From the NCBI GenBank assembly GCA_032622095.1, contig CP136061.1:61129627-61193626 (forward strand): DNA of 64,000 nucleotides, written 5' to 3'. The stretch is from Siphonodentalium dalli. Its lineage: Eukaryota > Mollusca > Scaphopoda > Gadilida > Siphonodentaliidae. The notes beneath the pieces were generated by a model, which did not search any database, was not told where the DNA came from, and was given only the letters and a program-made list of their open reading frames with translations. Shown piece by piece: positions 1 to 9,904 of the stretch (positions within the stretch are counted from its first letter, which is position 1; every line of letters starts with the position of its first letter). A program made the translations under genes and the position numbers.

Positions 1-78
1 GATGCTATACGCCGGCATTTTTCTTCATGTAGTACAAAGCGGTCTCTATGTTCGTCAATCATCTGTTCTGTTGACTTG

Positions 79-124
79 TCACCAAAGTTTCAAAATTACA
101 TTGGACCTTACTTGGCTTCTGATT
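79..124 (+). repeat. 46-bp duplicate of polymerase gene segment 5472-5517
   Basis: Bases 79-124 match 5472-5517 at 45 of 46 positions (one T/A difference at 101). The source lies just upstream of the exonuclease III motif. The copy sits about 120 bp before the polymerase start codon, in the same orientation, and its reading frame stops almost at once. It may be a filler fragment left by break repair or the edge of a second truncated Polinton copy. Confidence 0.85.
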
Positions 125-145
125 GGTAGTCGCGATGAAAAATGC

Positions 146-153
146 TATAAAAG
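146..153 (+). promoter_or_regulatory. TATA-box-like element of the polymerase gene
   Basis: TATAAAAG lies 99 bp upstream of the ATG at 245, a spacing that suits a transcription start around 175-180. No other TATA-like site between here and the ATG is as good. Assignment is by sequence and position only. Confidence 0.45.
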
Positions 154-244
154 CAAGTGTAAAATTGTGTAATTATACACTTTACACTTCAACTCCGAAG
201 AAGCCAGTCGCAATATTTTTTGCTGACAAAAACTCAAGACAAAA

Positions 245-1555
245 ATGTTTAAGAGAATCAAAAGACCTGTTTCAGACGACTCCGCCAGCGAAGAAGATAT
301 TGTTAGAAAAAGACCAAGACCTGCAGTTATTGAAGAGAGCGAAATGGAAACTGATAGGGCAGAAAGTGAAGAGAGCGATATGGAAACTGATAGGGCAGAA
401 AGTGAAGAGACCAATATGGAAACTGATAGGGCAGAAAGTGAAGAGAGCGATATGGAAACTGATAGGGCAGAAAGTGAAGAGAGCGATATGGAAACTGATG
501 GAGGAGAAATTGAAGAAAGTTCTAGTGATGGTCAGATTGGACGCGGTCGAAGACAGAATAGAGAAATTGGTGGGAAGAGAAAGAGAAGTCTGGCTAGAGA
601 GCGTGTTGTGTTCAATCCAACAAAATATTTCAAATTGGAGCTGAACTCGGAGAAATTTTCCAGAAAATTTAAATCAGCATCACGACAATTTGGTGTGAAA
701 TTCGAGAAATTTACAGATCCAATCGAAAACATTCCAGAGATATTTGAGAAGTTGACAGAAGAATTGAAACAGAAATGTTCAGCAAATGAGAAGACAAGAA
801 TCAGAGTTACGATAAATCATCCAGGACTTGATATGAGCATTTTCATTCCATTCACAAAAGCCAGTGAATTGAATGGTGGGACACTCATGGATAATATTCA
901 AAATGTGGTTCAATCAAATGCAGACTTTACAATTCATGACGGTGCACTCAATTTCGAAATCTTCGTTACAGATATTCCGGAAGGTGGTACACGACACTCA
1001 CTACATTATGGACCATTTGCAGACAAGAACAAGTTGACAAAAGTAAAAAGAAGTATTGTCCGGATTGATAATGCTGATGATGTTATGTGTATGGCAAGAT
1101 CTATTGTCGTCGGAATGTGTAAGGCAGATAGTGACGGATCTGCGTGCTGGTCAAAGAAATGGAAAAGAATAAGACAATCAATATACACAGCACAAACAGA
1201 TGCAGCAAAAAATCTACTCAACCGTGCGGGGATTCCACACGATACAGTTTGCAGTATCAATGAGTTCCACAAGATTCAAGAAATATTGTATCCAGAATAT
1301 GTTGTGAAAATTCACAATGAATTTGCTGGCGCTGGATTTCTATTTGAACCTGCAGAAATGTGTTCGGAGAGCAAATGTGTACACATCTACTACAACAACA
1401 ATCACTTCGACACCATAACATCAATCAAAGGATTTCTAGGCACCAGCTACTACTGCGAATTCTGTGACATTGGATTCAGTAGGCGTGGCGATCATCGATG
1501 CAGATTTGTTTGTGCATGCTGGTCATTGACACAGTGTAATTTCACAAATTGGTGA
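245..1555 (+). pseudogene. Polinton protein-primed DNA polymerase B, N-terminal part
   Basis: First piece of the element's replicative polymerase. The ATG at 245 follows a TATA-like site and is the first in frame. Residues 1-30 are basic; about 34-93 form five tandem 12-residue acidic repeats; the rest is the conserved pre-exonuclease region of Polinton polymerases, ending in a Cys/His cluster (CEFCDIGF, HRC) that looks zinc binding. The frame stops at 1553-1555, in the middle of that cluster. The zinc-finger pattern continues in another frame from about 1540, so one base seems to be missing (or two added) between 1540 and 1553. Polintons use this enzyme for protein-primed replication. Here it is a broken gene unless the frameshift is a sequencing error. 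Confidence 0.93.
344..523 (+). repeat. 36-bp coding tandem repeat in the polymerase N-terminus
   Basis: Five head-to-tail 36-bp units, each starting at an ATGGAAACTGAT block (344, 380, 416, 452, 488), encode METDRAESEESD with few changes; the last unit is diverged. Because the unit is a multiple of three, copy number can change without breaking the frame. The product is a highly acidic, probably unstructured spacer. Confidence 0.95.
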
Positions 1556-2198
1556 AGTGTAGAACGTGTCGACGATCATTCAGAAGTAAATCTTGTTTCG
1601 ACAACCATTTGAAGACGGAAGGAAAACAGAAAAGAAAAATATGTGATTTGGTTCAACTATGCAACATTTGTGATGAAGAAATTCTCATCAATAAATCAAA
1701 CAGACATATATGTGCGGGGTTGAAGAAATGCAAACATTGCAAAGAAATCGTTGAAGCAGATCACAGGTGCTACATTCCAAAATATGAATCACCGGAAAAG
1801 AAACCTGCAAAGATTCCATATGTATTCTTTGACTTTGAATGCAGACAAGACACAGGTGTTCATATTCCAAACTTCTGTGTTGCACATACCGCTTGTGGAG
1901 ATTGCATGTGCAAACCAATTGAAGAAAAATGTGAAACATGCGGACCGGATTCCAGAGAATTTGTATTCAAGGGTGACAACGTTTTAACAGACTTCACAAA
2001 CTGGTTATTCCATCAAGATCACAAAGGATGTGTTGCAATAGCACATAATGCTCAGGGATACGATGCACAGTTTCTACTTCAAGCACTCATACAAAGTGGA
2101 ATTCATAAACCAGAACTGATCATGAATGGAAACAAGATTCTCAGTTTAAAATGCAACAGCGTGAAAGTTATTGATTCTCTGAGTTTTCTGATGATGCC
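1540..2198 (+). pseudogene. Polinton DNA polymerase B, zinc-binding and exonuclease part
   Basis: Continuation of the same polymerase in a shifted frame; there is no credible start codon of its own, as the frame opens after a TAA at 1537-1539. It encodes more CxxC/H pairs (CRTC, CNIC, CKHC), then exonuclease motif I (FDFEC, Asp codon at 1831) and motif II (AHNAQGYDAQF, from about 2041), followed by IDSLSF. These are the first two metal-binding motifs of the family B 3'-5' proofreading domain. The reading frame is cut at base 2198 by a transposon and picks up again at 5402; the transposon length is a multiple of three but it carries stops. Confidence 0.93.
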
Positions 2199-2210
2199 CC
2201 CTTACCGAGC

Positions 2211-2480
2211 ATGAAGGCTTAATAAGCCTTCAACAAGGATTCGCCAAGAATTCGAGTGCTTATGTCAATCACAATAAGCATTCGCTTAGGACTCGAGTGC
2301 TTATATCGATCACAGTAAGCACTCGCTTAGGACTCGAGTGCTTATATTGATCACAGTAAGCACTCGCTTAGGACTCGAATGCATCGCTTAGGACTCGAGT
2401 GATTAAGATGCAGTGCAGGTATAAGCACTCGATAAGGAATCGAATCCTTAGGTCTCCCACATAAGCACTCTGGAAAATGA
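2211..2480. repeat. left subterminal repeat block of the 3.2-kb transposon
   Basis: Repeated units of the form GGACTCGAGTGCTTAT, then GATCACAGTAAGCACTCGCTTA, occur about four times; each contains an inverted pair (GAGTGCTTA / TAAGCACTC). An AAGGCTTAATAAGCCTT palindrome lies right next to the terminal repeat. Such arrays are often transposase-binding sites; that function is inferred. Confidence 0.8.
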
Positions 2481-4975
2481 GGGCTTGTGACGAAGGCTAA
2501 CATTTTCTGTTAACTAATAAAATTTAGACTTCAGCCAGACATATGACTCTAAAATCAGCATTCAAATTAAGGCTTCAATATATTGTTGGCCTCTTAGCCC
2601 TCGATGCTCGACTTAGAATATTTCAATACAAAACTGTTCTGAATCTGTAGCTGCAAATTAACCAAGTCCAACATGGAGAAATATATGGAAAAATTAATAA
2701 TTATATGGCAAATTTGTAGTTTTAACAATTTGTTTGGCAATATACATTTGAAAATATTCAGAATTTGTCAAGTTTCACATGGTGTAAATATTGTGGTTTA
2801 ATCCGAATTTTAATAAATTAAAATTAATTAAATAATTAATACAATTAATAATTTTTCAACTTGTAGGACCCCATATGGAAATGTCATATAGGAACCTATA
2901 GGAAATTCATATTGGAAATGACGATTCACATTAGGAAAATTATAGGACCGTATTTCCTATAGGAAAATTGCCATGGATAAGAACATTTTGAGACAACCTA
3001 AAGCAATAAATAATTTTATAGGAGATTTTGCAATTTTCTCAAGATCTCTATATTTTTCTCAAGATGTGTTGGCCCACTTATAATTCAGAACAGCTAGTCT
3101 ATATCATCCAAGGTACCAATGGAGACCCTCTAGCCACATCCCTGTATAAGTCTGATTCATCTCATTGCCAGTAATAAATCACTTTAACATTGTAATCAAT
3201 CCTACTATTTAATTGGGACAACTGCTTCACTCTGTGTCTATGAGTTCCTGTTATGTAATCACCCTGACTTTCCCTCAATGCAAATTGAGACCAGATGGAA
3301 TTTTCTCAAATTTCACAAACTTTGGATGGCTCACAATGGGAAGTCATGTTTTATATTGGTTTTCTTTATGTCACATGCAGGATTATTTACTTATAGTTTA
3401 AATTCAGGTGAGAAAATACTTTGCATTTATTTTATCAAATTATAACATATAGGATGATGTTTATATTTATACTTTATTCGTAATTTAAGTATTATAAATC
3501 ACTGGCAATTTAATTTATAGTTAATAACATTTTAAATTGACAGGTCTCCAAAAAATATGAAATTTTGCTGAGGTTGCCTGACAGATACAGGTCAATTAAT
3601 TGTCAGCATTACAATTTGCATGGAGTTACAAAAATAATGTTGGGGTCAGCAAAGAAAATAATTATACCATCTATTTAACTGTTATTTTAAAAATTCAGCA
3701 TTAAATAGATGCATGGTATCATAATTTTTCTTTAAAATAACTGCTCAATTTTGTGCATTGACTTTTAAACTGACAATCTCCATCTGCATGAATTGATATT
3801 TGGGTAAATACTAAAAAGGTTGTGTGGACTTCTGGTGTTTTATGAATTTTCAGTGTACATAATCTATTTATTATTCATAATTAATTAATTATTAGTATAT
3901 GCATGGTAACATCAATTTCAGAGGAAGATAATGTTGGCATATTGAACAAGTACATTATACACGTCTTGTTTGAACCTATGGTAATTTAAATGCAGGGGAG
4001 CCAATGGGTTCCAAAACTAGAAATATAGAGCGTTCTTAATGACGTGATTGGATACGGGACGCGCCGCCATGTTGGATGTATATCCTATAGGAGCAATATT
4101 GATATAGGAACCTATATGAGACCATATCGCTGCATGGTCCAATGATTTCCTATTTAACAAGAAAATGACAGCAAAGGGCATTAATGCAAAAAGTAAGTTA
4201 TTAGCATTGTAAAACTAGCATTATATTATAAATTGGATATCTTATTTTCTTATTATTTGAACCATTTCCTTCCAGTTAATGCACACATTTAGAATATCTA
4301 ATCAGCTATCTAATCTCAATTTTGGATATATGCCTGCATTTTGATATCATAAACTGAGTATCACTCAAAGGTTGGTTTATCAGATGTTAAATCCACAAAA
4401 AACATCACCAATATCATTTTTTGGGCATTTTAATAGTTCAATGCTAGCTAAAAATATTAATATTCAGTCCAATACAACTTTGATATATTTACAAACAACT
4501 GTATCATTCACATAACTCATTTTCTGAAACAAATAATATCATTTCAGTTATTTTTGATGTAAACATAATTTAAAATTTGTTTACTATTTCTCATTTCAGA
4601 ATTTGAAAACGACTCCCAGAAAAGAAGACTGAGACTACATGCATCGCCAGTGGAATTGACATATATCCTAAACAATTTATTAGCTTAAGGGGCGACCTAC
4701 ACGGAGCCTGAGAGTACAGAAATCAAATTGCATTAAACATGGACATGATAGTGACAGCTAACATAAATTCTTGATATACATATATACTCAAAATTGTTCA
4801 TTTCACAAATATAAAATTGTTATCACTTCATAATTGTTTTGTTATTTCTAGCATCTCCAGAATGGATATCCAATTTTGATGACAGCACCCATATTCCCAT
4901 GCATCCTGCATAGAGTTATCCCTCATTACCATGCAGTATAGGTAACTCTATGAAAACAGGCCATCATTTCACCAT

Positions 4976-5389
4976 AATCTTTAGCATTCGGGGACCAATT
5001 TAAGGATTCGAGACATGGTTCGTAAGGCTTCATTTAAGCCTTCATCATTTGCATATAAGGCTTCGAAGCCTTAAATATAAGCCTTCGAAGCCTTATATGC
5101 AAATTATGAAGTCTTATTTAGCCTTCGAGTGCTTACGGGAACCAACAAGCCTTCTATAGGGCCGACTTATTTAAATGAGCTAAACCCTCGAAGGCTTAAT
5201 AAGCCTTCGAGTGCTTATGGGAGTACTTAGCTCATTTAAATAAGTCGGCCCTATTGAGGGCTAAATTCTGTTTCGAGTGCTTATTTTGCCTGTAACTGAC
5301 CCATTGCATTGATTGAGATAAGGATTCATTTAAGTCTTCATTTGTAAGCATTCGAATCCTTCCTGAATGCTTACCGAGGGCTTGTGATT
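4976..5389. repeat. right subterminal palindromes of the 3.2-kb transposon
   Basis: This contains a long palindrome around 5048-5103 built on GGCTTCGAAGCC, and a second one with arms about 5158-5183 and 5227-5252 (AGGGCCGACTTATTTAAATG and its complement) enclosing AAGGCTTAATAAGCCTTCGA. CGAGTGCTTA motifs recur as in the left block but in a different arrangement, so the two ends share motifs rather than long inverted repeats. Confidence 0.8.
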
Positions 5390-5401
5390 TCGGTAAGGGC
5401 C

Positions 5402-7556
5402 GCTTTCAAAGTTTCCACAAACTTTTCAGCTGAATGAGATGGCGAAAGGACACTTTCCACATTGGGCGAATTCACCAAAGTTTCAAAATTACATAGGACC
5501 TTACTTGGCTTCTGATTACTACAAACCAGACATGATGAGCGTGGAAAATCGAGAGAAATTCTTTGAATGGTACAATGAGAAAATAGAAAATTATGTGATA
5601 TTCAACTTCCAAGAAGAAATGGAGAAGTACTGCAAATCAGACGTGGATATTCTTCGCCGTGGATGTGGAAAATTCAGGAAATACATATTGGAAACAGAAC
5701 AGATTGACCCGTTCATTGAGTCAATAACATTGGCGCAAGTTTGCAATTTGGCATGGAGGAAGAATTCAATGCCAGAGAAAACAATTGGAATCATTCCAGA
5801 TGGTGGATACCCATGTGCTAAAAACTATTCCATGAAAGCGATACGTTGGCTTCAACATATATCATTGTCACGTACGATAACAATCAAGCATGCTTTGAAT
5901 GGAGGAGAAATCAAGATTGGTGGACACTACGTCGATGGATATGAGGAAGCCACAAGAACAGTTTTTGAGATGAATGGATGTCTGTTTCATGGATGTCCAA
6001 AATGTTACAACAACAGACAATACAAGAATCCCTATACGATGCTCACCATGGAAGAATTATATACAAGAACTCAACAGAAGAAAGATGAACTGGAAAGTCT
6101 TGGTTACAGAGTTGAATCAATTTGGGAGCATCAGATCGACGAAAGAATGAAATCGGATGTGAAATTCAAACAACAAATGGAATCTTTCTACAAACATCGA
6201 GACCCCATTTTGCCAAGAGAAGCATTGTTTGGTGGACGTACAAATGCCATCAAATTGTACGAGGAAATTGATCAAGATTCCACAAAAGAAATCAAGTTCA
6301 TCGATGTGTGTTCGTTGTATCCATTTTGCAACAAATATAAATTCTACCCTGTTGGACATCCAGAAATTTTGAGCCAAGAGCAGATCGATCAAGAACACAT
6401 TAGAGACTATGCGGGGCTTGTTAAATGTACAATTTTACCACCATCGAAATTGTATATTCCAGTTCTACCGATTCATTGTAACAAGAAAATGGTTTTTACT
6501 CTGTGCAACACTTGTGCCATCAATGAGAACGAGGCATGTAACCATTCAGAAGAAGATCGAGCTATAACCGGAGTGTGGACCACGCCAGAATTATTCAAAG
6601 CAATGGATGTTGGCTACAAAATACTTGATGTGTACCAAATTTGGCATTGGACAGATTGGACAGATGAAATATACAAATCCTATATCGACAAACATCTAAA
6701 GATCAAACAGGAATGTAGTGGTTATCCATTTGGTGTTGAGACAGAAGAACAGAAGCAAAAGTTTGTACAGGATTATTATGCAGCTGAGGGTATAAAATTG
6801 GAGAACATCGAGAAGAATCCAGGAAAACGCCAAATATCTAAAATTATGATTAATTGTATATGGGGTAAGAATGCACAAAGAAATCTTATGTCAAAAACAG
6901 AGTATGTGGATAAGCCATCACGTTATTTTGAATTGCTTACTAGTAACAATATAATTGTTCAAAATGTTACACTTCTTGATGGTGACAAATTCATTCTGGT
7001 AAATTATGTTGATATTTTAGATAATATTGAACCTCATCATTCAGCAAATGTTGTTGTTGCTTCTTTTGTTACAGCGTATGCAAGATTACAATTGTATAAA
7101 GTTTTAAAAACACTTGGAGATAGAGTGCTGTATTTTGATACAGACAGCTGTATGTATGTCAGCGATCCATCAAAGAAGAACATCAAAACTATCGAAGGAA
7201 GATTGGGTAAATGGAGCGACGAACATCCAGATGCAAAGATTGTCAAATTTGTTGGACTTGGGCCAAAGAACTATGGATATGAATACATCAAAGATGGGAG
7301 AAGATACACCAAATGTAAGGTAAAAGGTATCACTCTTGATTACAGCACAAGTCAAAAAGTTAATTTTGAAACAATGGTACAATGTGTTAATGATCGTGAA
7401 AATTTCAAAACTGTTGTTGAGTATCCTTCCAGAATTAAAAGACAAAAGAACCATCAACTGCTTAGTGAGTGTCAAACCAAAACTTTCAGATCGGTGTACA
7501 CAAAACGAAAACTCGTCAATGGTATTCATACATATCCATACGGATGGAGATGTTGA
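5402..7556 (+). pseudogene. Polinton DNA polymerase B, exonuclease III and polymerase domain
   Basis: C-terminal part of the polymerase, open from 5402 (first internal ATG 5439) to a natural-looking end at 7556. It carries exonuclease motif III (YCKSD, 5628-5642), polymerase motif A (DVCSLYP, 6303-6323), motif B (KIMINCIWGK, about 6840-6869) and motif C (YFDTDS, 7131-7148). All catalytic aspartates are present and there is no internal stop. The ~45 kDa catalytic half is therefore intact and only its link to the N-terminal half is lost. It might be expressed from 5439 as a truncated protein, but it would lack exonuclease motifs I and II. The next gene starts 16 bp after its stop. Confidence 0.95.
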
Positions 7557-7572
7557 GTCATTTCATGTCAAG

Positions 7573-8160
7573 ATGTTGGCAGGAGTAGTACCTCCAGAAA
7601 TTGCTGAGAAGATTTATGGATATTTGGTGGCACAGTCAACACTTATTCCAGAGATAAAGAAGGAATTACAAGAAGTCTGGTTTGAAAGAGAAAAGAAAGC
7701 AATACTACGATGCTGTGATGTCGGCGAGTGTTTACAGAGATTGGCCTATCTTGAGTCAAGTATATCTTCTCATTTCTCTCAAAAATATATTGAATCATTT
7801 ATTAAATTCAAAACATTTTTTCTCATTGAAAGAATATCTGATTTTTGGCTATTTGGTGGTGATCAACACCATTTAGATTTAGAAAATTTTGATGAACATG
7901 ACTATATTCATTATACAAAGTATGAAGATCATTATCCTCTTGCTGGGGGAACCTTTAAATCAGTTCCTAGGATCTATGGGTATTTGTTAACAAAAAAAAT
8001 GTCAACATATGCAAAAATTCAAAACATTATAGGGGATGATTTTTTTATTTACAGAACAAACAGAAGAATAGAAGACTATAATAATTGGATTATTGAAATT
8101 TATGGAAATTTTTACAGCTTTGGAGATTTCTCTTTAAAAACTAAATTCACACGTCGTTAA
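7573..8160 (+). CDS. Polinton protein of unknown function, 195 aa
   Basis: Open frame between polymerase and packaging ATPase. I chose the ATG at 7573 (A at -3, 16 bp after the polymerase stop) over 7519, which would overlap the polymerase. The N-terminus (MLAGVVPPEIAEKIYG) resembles a short helix of the F-box-like or capsid-adaptor kind, but I see no defined domain. The C-terminal half is rich in aromatic and acidic residues (DEHDYIHYTKYEDHYP) and contains a YGYLL segment. There are no membrane span and no Cys pairs. Codon use and AT content match its neighbours, and it is part of the same + strand gene row, so it is probably an element gene. Function unknown. Confidence 0.75.
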   Translation: MLAGVVPPEIAEKIYGYLVAQSTLIPEIKKELQEVWFEREKKAILRCCDVGECLQRLAYLESSISSHFSQKYIESFIKFKTFFLIERISDFWLFGGDQHHLDLENFDEHDYIHYTKYEDHYPLAGGTFKSVPRIYGYLLTKKMSTYAKIQNIIGDDFFIYRTNRRIEDYNNWIIEIYGNFYSFGDFSLKTKFTRR

Positions 8161-8193
8161 GTTCACTCTCTGATTAGGCATCAAAGTGACAAC

Positions 8194-8844
8194 ATGGAAG
8201 AATCTTTACTTTTCCAACATCTGTGTAATTTCTTTATCAGCGGACCTAGTGGATCAGGTAAAACAGAATTTGTTAAAAAAGTTATTGAATTTAAACACGA
8301 TTTATTCCAAATACCACCAAAGAAAATAGTTTGGTGTTACAAAGAATGGCAAGACACATACAATCGTATAAAAGAAATTGATAACGTTGAGTTTATCGAT
8401 GGCATTCCAGACGATGATGAGGAAATTGTATCAGATAAATCATTTCCTCATCTTGTTGTTTTCGATGACATGATGGGGGAACAAGATGAAGACAAAATAA
8501 TGCTTTGGTTTACTAGAAAAGGTCATCATCGAAATGCTTCAATAATTTACATTACTCAAAACATGTTCCAAAAATCAAAAAGTAGCAGAACTATAAGTTT
8601 GAATGCACACTACATGGTTTTATTTCAAAGCGTTCGAGATAAAAATCAAATAAAAGTTTTGGCTCATCAAATGCAAACCAATCATTTGAAACAAGCATAC
8701 GAAGATGCAACTTCAATAAATCATGGATATATTTTAGTAGATTTTCATCCTAGAACAGAAAATTATTTGCGAATTAGAACTGATATTTTCCATAAATGGT
8801 TGACAGCTAATGACCGAGGTCCTGTCATTTATTCAAAAGTATAA
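8194..8844 (+). CDS. Polinton packaging ATPase (A32/FtsK-HerA type)
   Basis: A 216-aa P-loop ATPase of the family that pumps DNA into capsids in adeno-like and nucleocytoplasmic viruses and is a hallmark of Polintons. Walker A is GPSGSGKT at residues 17-24; Walker B is LVVFDD at 87-92; a sensor-like ITQN follows about 37 residues later. The length is close to the usual compact form. It starts at the ATG at 8194, 33 bp after the previous gene, and ends 34 bp before the next. It is expected to dock at a capsid vertex made by the minor and major capsid proteins encoded downstream. The frame is intact and all key residues are present. Confidence 0.95.
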   Translation: MEESLLFQHLCNFFISGPSGSGKTEFVKKVIEFKHDLFQIPPKKIVWCYKEWQDTYNRIKEIDNVEFIDGIPDDDEEIVSDKSFPHLVVFDDMMGEQDEDKIMLWFTRKGHHRNASIIYITQNMFQKSKSSRTISLNAHYMVLFQSVRDKNQIKVLAHQMQTNHLKQAYEDATSINHGYILVDFHPRTENYLRIRTDIFHKWLTANDRGPVIYSKV

Positions 8845-8878
8845 ATTCAGTTGTTGTTACTTTTTTCATTTTAGAACC

Positions 8879-9466
8879 ATGTCGTCCACCGAGATGTTTA
8901 GTCATGATGAACTGTCACAAATTATAAATTTCTTCACTTTTGCAGCTGAATTATTTCTTGAAAATGATTGGAAATTACCATCACAGACAAAAAAGTTTTT
9001 TCAGAGAAATAAAAATGTTCTTAAAAAAATCTCTGATCGATCAACTGATATGGAAACAAAACGCAAATTAATTTTACAACGAGGTGGTAGTGGGTTCCTT
9101 GGAGGAGTTTTAATTAGAAGTCTTTTGAAAAATTCATTTGAACAAACTGGTAGACAATCTAAAAGTAAATCAAAGGTTTCTCCAAAACGTTTAAAGATTA
9201 CACGGATGCAAACACAACAAAGGGGTAATCAAAAAGAATCTAAACGTAAAACAAAGCTTTCTCTAAATCATTCAAAGTTTACACCGATGCAAACTCAACA
9301 AAATCAACATTCTAAATTTACACCTATACCTTCTCAGCAGAACCCTCAACATCAACCGTTACAAAAAAAACCCGTTATTGATCTTGAATTTTCAAAATTT
9401 ATGCCGTTGTCTGATGCATCGAAATCTGCATTCGAAGCTTTAGAATGGTTCAATCAGAAAAGATAA
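8879..9466 (+). CDS. Polinton basic protein with Gly-Gly hydrophobic segment, 195 aa
   Basis: Starts at the ATG at 8879. An N-terminal helical domain (1-60) is followed by LILQRGGSGFLGG (residues 64-76), a glycine-rich hydrophobic segment after a basic stretch. The C-terminal half is basic, low complexity, rich in Lys, Gln and Ser, with four diverged SKF(T/M)P blocks. The next gene repeats the plan of a QxGGF-type segment after a basic region. Such double-Gly sites in adeno-like systems can be maturation-protease sites, and a protease of that class is encoded at 14908; this link is inferred. It is probably a virion core or minor capsid component; no homologue is recognised with certainty. Confidence 0.7.
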   Translation: MSSTEMFSHDELSQIINFFTFAAELFLENDWKLPSQTKKFFQRNKNVLKKISDRSTDMETKRKLILQRGGSGFLGGVLIRSLLKNSFEQTGRQSKSKSKVSPKRLKITRMQTQQRGNQKESKRKTKLSLNHSKFTPMQTQQNQHSKFTPIPSQQNPQHQPLQKKPVIDLEFSKFMPLSDASKSAFEALEWFNQKR

Positions 9467-9522
9467 AAGATGAAACATATAATTTTTCTGCTCATTTTGA
9501 GACAACTACTTAGACTGTGAAG

Positions 9523-9891
9523 ATGCCTTCAAAAACTAAGAGCCGGAAAGCACCGCTGATAAAAAAATATGGTGAGTTGATTGTTGCAATGAGTAAAGTT
9601 CCATCTGCATATAAAAAGAAAATGATCAACGATGCTCCGAAACAAGTGATGGATTGCATTTCAGAATGTTGTCAAAATCTTTTAAAAGGTAATGTAAAAC
9701 TGAATGAAGCTCAGAACCGCAAGTTACATTCGAAGCGTAAACATATCAGATATCTTGCAGACAAGAACAAACCTTTGCAACAAAAGAAGAAAATTTTGAA
9801 TCAAAAAGGTGGCTTTTTACCATTATTATTTCTTGCTCCATTGATTAGCAAAACATTAGGTTCAGTTGTTAACAATATTTTGAAAAACTAA
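9523..9891 (+). CDS. Polinton small basic protein with C-terminal hydrophobic tail, 122 aa
   Basis: Starts at the ATG at 9523 and is very Lys-rich. The C-terminal ~30 residues run LNQKGGFLPLLFLAPLIS and then a short amphipathic end, so the protein has one potential membrane-interacting helix behind a double glycine. The architecture resembles the upstream gene at 8879, suggesting a paralogue or functional partner. It could be a core or membrane-lytic minor virion protein, by analogy with adenoviral pX/pVI; this is inference from layout and composition. It lies 56 bp after the previous gene and 13 bp before the next. Confidence 0.72.
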   Translation: MPSKTKSRKAPLIKKYGELIVAMSKVPSAYKKKMINDAPKQVMDCISECCQNLLKGNVKLNEAQNRKLHSKRKHIRYLADKNKPLQQKKKILNQKGGFLPLLFLAPLISKTLGSVVNNILKN

Positions 9892-9904
9892 ATCTCAAAT
9901 AAAT

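Larger units (their letters stand above)
1..244. other. 5' flank of the Polinton polymerase gene
   Basis: Non-coding stretch upstream of the first Polinton start codon. It has no recognisable Polinton terminal inverted repeat. It holds a short duplicate of an internal piece of the polymerase gene and a TATA-box-like site, listed separately. Bases 1-78 match nothing else I can recognise; their reverse complement is open in one frame but too short to assign. Confidence 0.6.
2199..5399. mobile_element. 3.2-kb non-autonomous DNA transposon inserted in the polymerase gene
   Basis: The ends are perfect 10-bp inverted repeats: CCCTTACCGA at 2199-2208 and TCGGTAAGGG at 5390-5399, flanked by CC on each side (2197-2198, 5400-5401), consistent with a 2-bp target duplication. 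The polymerase frame is exactly resumed outside the insert. The outer ~300 bp at the left and ~430 bp at the right are packed with short direct and inverted repeats of CGAGTGCTTA and AAGGCTTCGAAGCCTT type. The interior (about 2520-4970) is AT-rich, with several TCCTATAGGA palindromes and no coding sequence I can support, so any transposase must come from elsewhere. I do not recognise the superfamily. Confidence 0.88.

Noticed and set aside
123-644. 173-aa + frame overlapping the polymerase start
   Set aside because: It is the alternate-frame shadow of the 36-bp coding repeat, giving a periodic Lys/Trp-rich peptide.
3213-3401. Open frame inside the 3.2-kb transposon
   Set aside because: Only 62 codons, AT-rich DNA, no domain, no transposase features.
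2199-5399. The interruption of the polymerase gene as a spliceosomal intron
   Set aside because: It begins CCCTTA and ends TAAGGG with inverted termini; no GT-AG pair fits the exact frame-resuming borders.
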